Below, one piece after another: positions 1 through 7,900 of a DNA stretch of 18,032 nt. Origin of the DNA: Bacteriovoracaceae bacterium UBA2428 (GTDB lineage: Bacteria; Bdellovibrionota; UBA2428); the NCBI GenBank assembly GCA_002343545.1, contig DDRA01000163.1, forward strand, positions 1 through 18,032. The letters run 5' to 3'. Position numbers and translations under genes: made by a program. Under the pieces are notes generated by a model. The model ran no database searches. It saw only the letters and a list, made by a program, of their open reading frames with translations, and was not told where the DNA came from. How positions within the stretch are numbered: the first letter of the stretch is position 1; every line of letters begins with the position of its first letter.

Positions 1-447
1 GAGCAAACGATCACGAAGCGTGGACGTGTCGAGTAGCAGACCGTTCGCGTCTTCGAAGGGCGTCATCCCCCCGCGGCGCGCTTGCGCGACGGCGGGCGGG
101 ATTTGCACGGGGATCTCGGTGACGGGCGAAGGCGCCGGCGCGGGCACGGCCACTTGCGGCGGTTTCACCGGCGTCGGAGTGACGACGACGGGTTCGTCTT
201 CTTCGACGGGGATCGCCCTCGGGATCGAAGCCTCGACGGGAGTCAGGACCGGCGACGGCTGGGGCCCCGCCGGATCGATCGAAACTTGAGGGGCCGAAGC
301 CGGCGTCGCGACGGGCGTCGCCGTGGTCGGGGCGGACGAAGCCGACGGGGTCGTCGTTTCCGCGGAAGGGGGAGTCGCCGTTTCGCAACCCGCCAAGACA
401 AAGAGACCCAACAAGAAACTCCAAGGAAGATTCCGCGTCAGCTTCAT
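1..447 (-). CDS. Lipoprotein with long Pro/Thr/Ala-rich tether (partial, cut by left edge)
   Basis: The frame is open from an ATG at 447 to the window edge, giving 149 codons with no stop. The N-terminus MKLTRNLPW is followed by a hydrophobic stretch and the lipobox L18-A19-G20-C21, so the product should be lipidated at Cys21 and held in a membrane. Residues from about 22 to 125 are almost entirely Pro, Thr, Ala, Ser and Val, typical of an extended tether that spans periplasm or cell wall. A more ordinary composition starts near RRGGMTPFEDANG just before the edge, so the functional domain lies outside the window and cannot be named. No clear Shine-Dalgarno precedes the ATG. A weak promoter-like pair (TGGACT, 17 bp, TATTTT on the minus strand) lies so close to the start that the mRNA could be nearly leaderless. 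The gene is divergent from the zinc enzyme at 586. The reading as a lipoprotein is firm; the function is unknown. Confidence 0.8.
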   Translation of the reverse strand, partial: MKLTRNLPWSFLLGLFVLAGCETATPPSAETTTPSASSAPTTATPVATPASAPQVSIDPAGPQPSPVLTPVEASIPRAIPVEEDEPVVVTPTPVKPPQVAVPAPAPSPVTEIPVQIPPAVAQARRGGMTPFEDANGLLLDTSTLRDRLL

Positions 448-585
448 AGGGGCCGGAAAATAGAGAAAAAACGGGCCGGAGTCCACGGTATTTGGGCTCG
501 CTTCGGCTCGTCCGGGCCCTCTTCGTTTCTGCCCCGCCGCCCTCCCCGGGGTGACAGACCGGCTTGGGACTGGCAAGTTCTTGGG

Positions 586-1647
586 ATGACCCTTCTTGGT
601 ACCCGAAGTCTCCTTGGACTACTCGCATTTGCTTTGGGCCCCCAAGCCCAGGCCTGGGGCGGTCGGGGTCACCACCTGATTTGCGCGGTCGCCACGCGCT
701 TGGTGCAGGAGCCCAAGCTGGCCGACTTCCTGGCCTCCCGCGGGGATCTCATGGGCCACGTCTGCAACATCCCCGACATCCACTGGAAGTCGCGGGAAGA
801 CTGGCGCAAGGTCGGAGACCCCACGCATTATTTGAATCCCGAGAACGTGGGACTTCCGATCGCCAAACTCCCGCTTTCGTACCCCGCCTTCGCCCTCCTC
901 ACGAACTCGCGCACCCAAACGGTGAACGGCCATTCGGCGGGATCGCTGTGGTGGCGCGCGGATCAGTTCGTGCGGATCGCGACTTCGGAGGCCCTCAAGG
1001 CGCGCGAGAGCACCCCACCCTCGACCCGGCCCGAAGAGCAGAGCGATACTCTTCCCTATAACTCCGGCGTTTTTCAGATGATGGTGCACATGGGCTTGCT
1101 CGGGCATTTCGTCGGCGACGCCTCGATGCCTTTCCATAACCACAGCGACTACGACGGCAAGGAAGCCGGCCACGCCGGAATCCACGCGTACTATGAAGAA
1201 AGCTCCGTCTCGGCGCAGCCCCTCTCCTTCGCCGCGGAAGTCGAGACGAAGGCCAAGGAGCTACGACGTAAGCAGAACTACAAGGTCGGCACGACGGTCG
1301 AGCGGATGCGCAAGATCAGCGAACGCGCTGTGGCCGAACGCGAAGCCGCGCTGAAGTCCGACCCGCTGTCGGCGGCCGGCCGCCCCGCGGACGAGCAAGG
1401 CGCCAAGGCTTTCCGCGCGCTCATCCTGCGCCAGATGGCGGACTCGGCCGCGCAGCTCGCGCAATTCTGGGACGACGCTTACGTCGCCGGCGGCAAGCCG
1501 GATCTCTCGAAGTACCGCAGCTATCGTTACCCGTTCACGCCCGACTTCGTGGCGCCGGACTACCTGGACCCCACGAACCAACCTTCGCCGGGTCCCTCGC
1601 CGGCGCTGCCGCCCACGGCCCCGACCCCGACGACTAAAGGACCTTGA
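586..1647 (+). CDS. Secreted zinc-dependent phospholipase C / P1 nuclease superfamily protein
   Basis: The ATG at 586 starts a 353-residue protein with a signal peptide (residues 1-23) ending in AQA. The predicted mature N-terminus is Trp24, as expected for this superfamily, where the N-terminal Trp binds zinc. Candidate zinc ligands in order are W24, H29 (WGGRGHH), D64 (IPD), H81 (THYLN), H174 and D178 (GHFVGD), H184 (MPFH), H200 and E204 (IHAYYEE). The H-x3-D-x5-H block is diagnostic. The W1/H6 spacing resembles fungal P1 nuclease. The final ligand is Glu, as in Bacillus cereus phospholipase C, rather than the Asp of P1. The substrate, single-stranded nucleic acid or phospholipid, therefore cannot be decided. 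The C-terminus ends in a Pro/Thr-rich tail. The frame is open much further upstream (to 82), but that part is Arg-rich, overlaps the divergent lipoprotein gene, and would bury the signal peptide. The 3' end overlaps the convergent TolC-family gene by 14 bp. Confidence 0.88.
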   Translation: MTLLGTRSLLGLLAFALGPQAQAWGGRGHHLICAVATRLVQEPKLADFLASRGDLMGHVCNIPDIHWKSREDWRKVGDPTHYLNPENVGLPIAKLPLSYPAFALLTNSRTQTVNGHSAGSLWWRADQFVRIATSEALKARESTPPSTRPEEQSDTLPYNSGVFQMMVHMGLLGHFVGDASMPFHNHSDYDGKEAGHAGIHAYYEESSVSAQPLSFAAEVETKAKELRRKQNYKVGTTVERMRKISERAVAEREAALKSDPLSAAGRPADEQGAKAFRALILRQMADSAAQLAQFWDDAYVAGGKPDLSKYRSYRYPFTPDFVAPDYLDPTNQPSPGPSPALPPTAPTPTTKGP

Positions 1648-2986
1648 TGAGATCTCGGAGCGGTTGGCCCGAGACGACGTAGAAGTCCGCGAGCTTCGTC
1701 AGGTAATCGTACTCGGTCTGGTTGTAGCTGAGCTCGGCCTCGGTGAGCGCCTGCTCGGTCTCGAAGAGCGTCGAATAGGTCGCCGTGCCGAGCCCGTAGT
1801 TCTGCTGGCCCGTGGCGTAAGCTTCGCGCGCAAGCTCGACCGCGGCGCGCTGCGCGTTCAGACGCGCGCGCACCGATTCGAGCTCGCGAGAAACCTGCAC
1901 GCGGCGCTGGGCCAGTTCGTCGCGAAGTTTGCGCTCCCCGATGCGTAACTGGGCCTGCCGGGCGGCCCAGTTTTCGCGTTCCCGGAAGGAGCTGAATCCC
2001 GTGAAGAGCGGGATCGTGAGGCCAAGCCCCGCCGACCAACGGGTGTTGTCGTTGTCGAAGATCGCGCCGCTCGTCGTCCCCGAGCGATTGATCGAGGCGA
2101 GGGCCTCGAGCGAAGGCCAGTGCTTGGACATCTCGACGGCCTTCTGGGCGTCGAGCTTGGCCTGCTCGAGCAGTTGGGACTGAAGCTCGGGCTGGGTCTC
2201 GTCGGCCTTGGCGACCGTCGAAGGCAACGGCAGGCCCACCACGCGATCGAAGGAGCCCACCACCTCGAAGAGCGGCGAGCGGCGATCCCCGAGAAGATTC
2301 AGGAGCTCGACGCTCTTGGTTTCGAGCTCGTTGCGCGCCTGGATGATCTGGGGCTCGAGCAACGCGAGCTTCGTCTGGAACTGCAAGACGGTCAGCTTGC
2401 GCTCCGATCCGACGCGGAAACGCTGTTGGGCCCGTCCGAGCAGCGAGCGCTGGGTGCGCTGCACGCGTTCGTAGGTATCGATCTTCTTGCGGGACAGGAG
2501 CACGCCGTAGAAAGACTTCACGACGGCCGCGATCTGGTCGCGTTCGTTGCGATCGTATTCGAAGCGGAGTCGCTCGATCTCGCGGTCGACGTAACGAAGC
2601 GCCTGCCAAGAAGCCGATCCGCGCAGGAGGACCTGGCGAGCTTGCAGCCCGCCCTGGAAAAAGCCGTAAGGCTCGCCGTTAAAATTGGCCCCCGGCGAGC
2701 TCGCGGCGTCCTTCTGGTAGTTCGCGCCCAGCGTCGCGGAGATTTCGGGTACGAAGGTCGAAAGCGTCTTCGCGCTGCGGTCCGCTTCGGCCGCCCGGAT
2801 CTGCTCGCGCGAGATGCGGAGCGAGTGATTGAACTCGATGGCGCGGTCCACGGCTTCCTGGATGGAAAGACGCTCGCCGCGGCTTTCGGCCGGGCCCGTC
2901 GGAGCGGGCGTGGGGGTCGGCGTGGGTTTTTGGGCCAGGGCAGGAACGGCCACCAGGGTCGAGGTGAGAAACCAACTAACGCGCAT
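1634..2986 (-). CDS. TolC-family outer membrane efflux protein
   Basis: This 450-residue protein has the length and layout of TolC-type outer-membrane factors, which form the trimeric channel of type I secretion and tripartite efflux systems. The start at 2986 gives a signal peptide (MRVSWFLTSTLVAVPALAQ) followed by a short KPTPTPTPAPTG tether. The first repeat begins with LSIQEAVDRAIEFNHSLRISREQI, a typical opening for the family, followed by long helical coiled-coil segments. The second half has the expected strand PLFTGFSSFRERENW and a second coiled coil rich in Arg, Glu, Gln and Ala, ending with a tyrosine-rich stretch near AELSYNQTEYDYLTKLADFYVVSG. AAGGGA lies just before the ATG with rather short spacing. 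The frame continues upstream to 3079, but that would hide the signal peptide. No inner-membrane pump or adaptor gene is next to it, so it is an orphan channel in this window and its partner is unknown. Confidence 0.92.
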   Translation of the reverse strand: MRVSWFLTSTLVAVPALAQKPTPTPTPAPTGPAESRGERLSIQEAVDRAIEFNHSLRISREQIRAAEADRSAKTLSTFVPEISATLGANYQKDAASSPGANFNGEPYGFFQGGLQARQVLLRGSASWQALRYVDREIERLRFEYDRNERDQIAAVVKSFYGVLLSRKKIDTYERVQRTQRSLLGRAQQRFRVGSERKLTVLQFQTKLALLEPQIIQARNELETKSVELLNLLGDRRSPLFEVVGSFDRVVGLPLPSTVAKADETQPELQSQLLEQAKLDAQKAVEMSKHWPSLEALASINRSGTTSGAIFDNDNTRWSAGLGLTIPLFTGFSSFRERENWAARQAQLRIGERKLRDELAQRRVQVSRELESVRARLNAQRAAVELAREAYATGQQNYGLGTATYSTLFETEQALTEAELSYNQTEYDYLTKLADFYVVSGQPLRDLIKVL

Positions 2987-3021
2987 CTTCCCTTTATACG
3001 GCAAATCATCGGGACTTGCCG

Positions 3022-3041
3022 CTCGCCTTCCAAAAGGCGAG
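3022..3041. repeat. Perfect 8-bp inverted repeat between divergent genes
   Basis: CTCGCCTT (3022-3029) and AAGGCGAG (3034-3041) are separated by CCAA. The repeat lies 36 bp upstream of the TolC-family start (minus strand) and ends directly against the TTGACT box of the plus-strand gene. It could be a regulator-binding site or a small hairpin. There is no following T-run, so it is not a clear terminator. Confidence 0.6.
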
Positions 3042-3069
3042 TTGACTGAAAGCCGTCGCGAACTAGAAC
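3042..3069 (+). promoter_or_regulatory. Candidate sigma-70-like promoter
   Basis: TTGACT (3042-3047) and TAGAAC (3064-3069) are separated by 16 bp. They match the consensus at 5/6 and 4/6 positions. Transcription would start near 3076, giving a leader of about 38 nt before the ATG at 3114. The prediction is by eye only, since promoter rules in this lineage are unknown. Confidence 0.4.
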
Positions 3070-3113
3070 GCCGTGTCATACCGCGTTTTTAACCTTGGGT
3101 TGGAGATACAAGG

Positions 3114-3851
3114 ATGAATCGTTTCGCCGCTTTCGCATTCGCATCGAGCTTGGCCCTGGGGAGCGCTTCGGCGTGGGGCCAAACGAACCGCAAACCCAAG
3201 CCTTCGGCCACGCCGACCGAGGCTTCGGCCTCGATTCGCGTTCCCGAAGAATGGGTGAGCTACAGCTCGACCGACATCGACTCGAGCCGCGAACTCCCGC
3301 TGCGCGAAAGCCACTCCCTCCGCATCGGCGCGGTTTTCCTGGGCGGTTCGAGCGTCGTGACGAGCACCTACCTCCCGAACGCGGAAGCCTTCGGTCATTC
3401 CGCCGTCCCGGCCCTCTCCGTGAGCTACCGCAGTCCAGGCTTCCTCGCTTCGCAGCGCCTGGCCGGCGTCGTCGAGACGGGGCTCGAGTGGCGCCGCCGT
3501 TCCGCCACCCTCACCTTGAACTCGTCGAGCCAAACGGCGCAGCAGGATCTTTACCGCCTTCCTTTGCTCGCCGGCCTCGAGTGGTCCTTCTACGTGACCC
3601 CGGCCGGCGATTTCGAAGTTTCGGCGCAGCTTCTGGCGGGACTCGTCGCGCAAACGACGAGCCGTTCCGCGCTCGGCCCCGAAAGCCGCTCGCAAGCCTT
3701 CCGCTGGAAATCCGAGCTCCACGTCGCCTACCGACCGAAGCTGCTCCCGCGCGGCGTTCTCGTCCACGCCGCCCTTCTGGGTGGATCGGACGCGACGAGC
3801 CCGCCGGCTTCCTTCTTCGGTCTGCGGACGGGCCTTAGTACGGTCTTCTAG
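3114..3851 (+). CDS. Exported protein, probable outer-membrane beta-barrel
   Basis: The protein has 245 residues. The ATG at 3114 has a GGAGA Shine-Dalgarno seven bases upstream. A clear signal peptide (residues 1-20, cleavage at ASA before WG) is followed by a charged Pro/Thr segment (NRKPKPSATPTEASAS). The rest alternates polar and hydrophobic residues in short segments, for example SLRIGAVFLGG, PALSVSYRS, SQRLAGVVETGLEW, SATLTLNSSS, LLAGLEWSFYV and ELHVAYRP. It ends in ...GLRTGLSTVF. A terminal Phe after an amphipathic strand is the usual signal for barrel insertion by the BAM complex. I do not recognise a named family, and the role, whether porin, adhesin or structural protein, is open. 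It is probably transcribed from the promoter just upstream and stands alone, with 263 bp before the next gene. Confidence 0.75.
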   Translation: MNRFAAFAFASSLALGSASAWGQTNRKPKPSATPTEASASIRVPEEWVSYSSTDIDSSRELPLRESHSLRIGAVFLGGSSVVTSTYLPNAEAFGHSAVPALSVSYRSPGFLASQRLAGVVETGLEWRRRSATLTLNSSSQTAQQDLYRLPLLAGLEWSFYVTPAGDFEVSAQLLAGLVAQTTSRSALGPESRSQAFRWKSELHVAYRPKLLPRGVLVHAALLGGSDATSPPASFFGLRTGLSTVF

Positions 3852-4114
3852 TCCTTTTTTGTTCCCCTTATTGAGGCACCCCATCGCTTAAGGCGTCGCC
3901 GCGCGCTTGGCTTCACTCGAGATCTTTCAAGGACCGCCGATTTCATTGCCCTGCTATACGCATTGACCGAAGCAATTTGCGCATCTTCGCAATGCAACTT
4001 ATGCATCGAAATTTCCGTGTAAGACTTTTTCACGAAGGAGCAGGGCTGGGATTTTGACGCCCTCATTCAGAATACGCCTACCTCGCGAATGACTCGCGGG
4101 GAGAAAGGCGTGAC
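3852..4114. other. Comparatively AT-rich intergenic region with likely regulatory content
   Basis: This is the longest spacer in the window (263 bp), and it is visibly richer in A+T than the genes on either side. It begins with a T6 run a few bases after the preceding stop but without a strong stem, so termination there is uncertain. The middle (about 3955-4005) is full of ATGC/GCAT-type words and includes TTGCG...CGCAA arms and the palindromes TGCGCA and ATGCAT. TTGACC (3963) and TTGACG (4054) are possible -35 boxes, but neither has a convincing -10 at normal spacing. A short minus-strand frame (3848-4066) exists but has no Shine-Dalgarno and no recognisable features. The region most likely holds the promoter of the barrel/metalloprotease pair. 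Confidence 0.5.
4081..4108 (+). promoter_or_regulatory. Shine-Dalgarno partly inside a leader hairpin
   Basis: The GTG start at 4115 is preceded by a purine-rich GGGGAGAAAGG (4098-4108). CCTCGCG (4081-4087) can pair with CGCGGGG (4095-4101), including one T-G wobble, around a seven-base loop. This would cover the first part of the Shine-Dalgarno while leaving AAAGG free. It could lower or tune translation of the barrel gene, but this is a prediction by inspection. Confidence 0.35.
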
Positions 4115-4900
4115 GTGAAAAGCTTCCGAAGCCTCCCGCTCCTCCTCGGCCTGGCCACGACGCCGGCCCTCGCCGCCTTCGACGCCAGCCTTTCGGCCTC
4201 GGTCGACACGAACCTGGCCGGCCTCGACGAAGCCGAGCACGCCTCGAGCCTGGGCCTGAGCTTCGCGCCGCTTTACACCTTCTCCGAGAAGCTCACGCTC
4301 GCCGGCCAGTTCGCCCTCGCCCAAGATCTTTCGGGCGAGAACGAGATGACGGCGCAAGACGGCCTCGTCTCGGCTTCGTTCCTTCCGATGCTTCCGCACC
4401 GCACGCTCAAGCTTCGCTGGTCGGCGGCCTTCAGCCTGCCGTTCTCCGAAGCCTCACACGCGCGCGCGGGACTGCGCACGACGCTGTCAGGAGGCCCGAC
4501 GCTCAGCCTCAACGGCGAGGCCGTCGGCGCGCCGTGGCTGCGGCTCTCCTACCGCCTGACGGGACTCCGGAGCTTTCACGCCTACACGACCTCGACGAGC
4601 GGCCGTTCGAACGCGGCCTGGGGGCTTTCCCAGCGGGTGGACGCGGGCTTCGCCCTTTCCCGTCGACTGAGCCTGACCCTCATCCAGGGTTTCACGACGA
4701 TCCGCACTTACGACGGCGCGGCCACGTCGAGCTTCCGCTTCGGCCAGGAACTGGGACTCCAGATCCACGAGCATCTTTCCTTCGAGATGGGCCACACGAA
4801 CGGCGGCTCGCTCTACAAACCCGACGGCGAGACGACGAACCTCGCCCTGATGGGACGCGAATCCTCCTCGATCTACGGAGGTATGACCTATGCGTTCTGA
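4115..4900 (+). CDS. Outer-membrane beta-barrel-like protein upstream of the metalloprotease lipoprotein
   Basis: The protein has 261 residues and a GTG start at 4115 chosen for its Shine-Dalgarno (GGAGAAAGG) and the signal peptide that follows at once (MKSFRSLPLLLGLATTPALA, cleavage at about residue 20). The mature part is a run of amphipathic strands: ASLSASVDTNL, SSLGLSFAPLYTF, LTLAGQFALAQDL, LKLRWSAAFSLPF, PWLRLSYRLTG, RLSLTLIQGFTT, RFGQELGLQI and SSIYGGMTYAF. The terminal Phe and aromatic girdle-like residues fit an outer-membrane barrel of roughly 10-14 strands. I do not recognise a named family. The next gene on the same strand starts 79 bp downstream and encodes a very large lipoprotein metalloprotease, so the two probably share a transcript. 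The barrel may anchor, export or be a partner of the protease, which is inference from position only. Confidence 0.75.
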   Translation: MKSFRSLPLLLGLATTPALAAFDASLSASVDTNLAGLDEAEHASSLGLSFAPLYTFSEKLTLAGQFALAQDLSGENEMTAQDGLVSASFLPMLPHRTLKLRWSAAFSLPFSEASHARAGLRTTLSGGPTLSLNGEAVGAPWLRLSYRLTGLRSFHAYTTSTSGRSNAAWGLSQRVDAGFALSRRLSLTLIQGFTTIRTYDGAATSSFRFGQELGLQIHEHLSFEMGHTNGGSLYKPDGETTNLALMGRESSSIYGGMTYAF

Positions 4901-4915
4901 CGATTTTCGCCCTCG

Positions 4916-4940
4916 ATTCCCGCGCCACGCGCGCCGGGAT
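4916..4940 (+). other. Hairpin in the spacer between barrel gene and metalloprotease gene
   Basis: ATTCCCGCGC (4916-4925) can pair with GCGCCGGGAT (4931-4940) with one C-C mismatch and one T-G wobble, around the loop CACGC. No T-run follows, so it is unlikely to stop transcription by itself. It may act as an mRNA stability or processing element that sets different amounts of the two proteins. Confidence 0.4.
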
Positions 4941-4979
4941 GAAGTTACGGGAACGACCGCCACGGAAAGGAGACCGACC

Positions 4980-7900
4980 ATGTTCACCCAACGCCACTTC
5001 GCCAAACGGGTCCTCGGCCTACTCGCCGCTTCGCTGCTCATCTCGAGCTGCTCCGGCAAGCGCCCCGCCCAATGGCCCGACGGCGTCGAGGAGGACATCT
5101 TCGAGATCGGCCAACTCGAGTCCGCGCGCCTCGTCGTGTCGACGGGCGAAGCCCGAAGCCTGAACGGCCTCGCCATCCTCGGACGCGGCCTCACCGAGGA
5201 AATGACGCCGAAGCGCGTGACCGAAGTGAGCGGCGAAGAACGCCTCAAGTCGCTCTTCAAGGACCTCGACGTCTTCGCGTCGAACGCCGGCGCGCTCAAC
5301 GTGCAACTCGACGTGGGCGTGCGCTACCTTACGGCCTCCAAGGTCGTCACGGCGGCCGAGCTCGCGAAGCTGCCGCTCGTGGAACAAGCCATCGCCCAAT
5401 CTCGCGGGGACTCCTTCTTGGTCCCCCTCTTCCAATACCCGATCTCGGCGCACGGAACCGTGGAACGCACCAAGAACGACTTGGGCGAGGAAACGCGGAC
5501 GCTGCAGATCGTCGAAACCGAACCGGAGCAGGCCACGCACGTGCGCCTCTCCACACTCGTCTCGAAACGCGAGGTCGTGACGATCGCCCCGGGCGGCGTC
5601 GAGGACGCGCGCCAGATCTTCGCGACGAACGAGATCGACGGCCGCCTGCTCGGGGGCGCCGATCTCGCGAATCGCTTCGCCATCTTCGTCGACGAGAGCG
5701 AAGCCGCGACGGGCGGACTCAAGCTCGCCGGCCGCGCGCCGCTCTACCGTCTCAAGCTGAACGAGGCGGGGCTCGCGATCTTCCAGGTCGCCGACCGCTC
5801 GACGCTGCCGGAAGACCTTAAGCTCGCCCTCGAGCGCTCGCTCAAGGAAGGCAAGGCCGCCGCCGAAGTCCAACTCTGCGACGCCCGCACGCTGAGCGAA
5901 GTCGCCTACCTCGGACTCACGGCCGAGACCTGCGTCGTCGCGCTTCGCTACACGACGAACGCCGTCGAGTTCGTGAAGGCCGAACGCGGCGCCGAAGACC
6001 ACAAGGGCAGCCTCTCTTCCTTCGTGAGCTTCTCGACGCTCAAGCCGGGCTCCGGCCAGGGCACCCTCGTGCGCATCGCCAAAGGCCCGGCCCTCCGGCC
6101 GATCGGCGTCAGTCTCGATCCGCGCCAGACCCTGAACGTCGAGCAAGTGAAGGGCCGCGAGTTCCTCATGCGCCGCACGCTGCAGGACAGCCCGAACCTT
6201 TTCGACTACGCCTTCGCGGGCCTCTCGGGCGCGCTCGAGATCGTCGAGTTCCGCTTCGAGGAAAACCAAGTTCGCGTCATCCGCGCGCAGCCGCTCATGA
6301 GCCTGCCGGGCAACACGCCGTCGGACCTCGAGACGCTCATGCTCCTGCCGGCTCGTTACGTGAAAGTCGTCGACCGCGACGAGCAAGGCCAACGCCTGCC
6401 GATCGCGCAGACGGTCGCGGCCCGGGCCACGGACGCGGGCGCGATCGCGCTCGTCGACTGGACCTCGAACCGCATCCCGAACACGAACTCTCCGCTCGAG
6501 TACTACCAACTCGAGCGCTGCTTCGCGGGGCGCTCCGAACACATCGTCTCCGATATCGACAGCCGCCTCGAGAAGAGCGGGCTCTTGAGCTTCACGCTCG
6601 CGAGCACCTACGCCGGCAACGTGGGCGCCTTCGACTGCGCCGGGATCGAATCGGCCGGTTACTTCGACACCGTCCAGAAGACCTTCACGTTCCGCGAACG
6701 CGTCTCCTTCCGCGCGTACGAGAAGGCCGCCGAAGAAAAGCCGCTCCTGAGCGTCCCGCTCGAAGCGCAGAAGCAACTCGGCTTCGGACTCTTTACCTAC
6801 CGCAAGCTGCAGCCGGGCCCGCTCGGTCAGGTCGGCCGCGAAGGCACGGAGATCCCGCTCGCCGCGATCTTCGACCTGCGCAAAGGGCAGAAGATCCGCT
6901 ACGCCCTGGCTGGCCTCCCCCAAGGCCAGGACGCGCGTAGCCGCGAGATCCGCGAAGCCATCACGCAGGCGTCCCGCGAAGTCGTGGCCGACCTCAACGC
7001 CGGCCTCCGCAAGGCCCTCGCCGGCACCCCGCTCGCGCGCAACGACGACATCGTCGAGCTCGTGACGTCGGGCGACGTGGGCACGCTGGGCGACTTGGAC
7101 CGCAACCACATCTACTTCGTGGAGAAGGCGACCTCGAGCGGCGTGCTCGGGCTCGGCGGCTCGCACCACAACCCGCGCACGGGCAAGGTCGAATCCGCTT
7201 CGGTCTACCTCTACGGGGGCAACATGCTCGGCTACGTCGACTCGCTCCGCCGCATGGCGAAGGCGCAGAAGAACTACGCGGCCGCGACCAAGGTCACGAT
7301 CCGCGGCGTCGTCTCGGCCTCGGAAAACAACGAGGCCGCGGGCTCGACGCCGAGCCTGCCCGAACTCGGCGGCCAAGGGGTCGGTGGCGCGAACGGCGCC
7401 CAGGCCTCCGCCCTCGACGGGATCGGGGCCTCGGTCTCGCGCCGAAACTTCCGGTCGAGCGATCTCGCCCGCACCCAAGGGGGCGCCGGCCGGCTCGACG
7501 CGCGAGACCTTCGCGACGTCCTGGCCCGTCGCGGCCTCGGCAACTCGGCCGCGGCGCAGACCCTCGCGACGCTCGTCGGCGACGACTTGCACCGCGCGGC
7601 CTCACGCGCCGAGATCGTGCACCGCGGTCACCTCCACGCCCGCGGCGCCGCGGTCGAAGTCGCGAAGTCGACCTTCCTCGAGCGCCTGCGCGCCGCGGAC
7701 GTCTGCGTGCTCGACAAGGGAACGCAGCTCTCCGCCGCGATCGAAGGCGTGAGCGGCGAGATCATCGAGAAAGAGAGCGACGTACAGCTGCTCGCCCGCA
7801 TCTGGAAGTCGACGCTCCTCCACGAGATCGGCCACAACTTCGGCCTGCGCCACAACTTCGCGGGTAGCTACGACAAGGCCCGCTGGACCTTCGCCGGCGA

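Noticed and set aside
82..585. N-terminal extension of the zinc enzyme frame
   Set aside because: The extension is Arg/Gly/Asp-rich, overlaps the divergent lipoprotein gene and would bury the signal peptide. The ATG at 586 fits the mature Trp terminus.
3845..3875. Intrinsic terminator after the exported protein gene
   Set aside because: A T6 run is present, but only a very weak stem (4 bp) can be drawn before it, so I did not call it.
3848..4066. 72-codon minus-strand frame in the AT-rich spacer
   Set aside because: It has no Shine-Dalgarno, no recognisable sequence features, and overlaps the end of the preceding gene. A short frame of this size is expected by chance.
4890..4979. Earlier start for the metalloprotease, overlapping the barrel gene
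   Set aside because: It would place 30 extra, Arg-rich residues before the signal and lipobox. The ATG at 4980 has a well-spaced AAAGGAG.
5019..7592. Long minus-strand open frame (857 codons) opposite the metalloprotease
   Set aside because: It is the antisense shadow of a GC-rich coding region. Its product is mostly Arg, Ala, Glu, Asp and Val with no motifs, while the plus strand has a lipobox and catalytic motifs.
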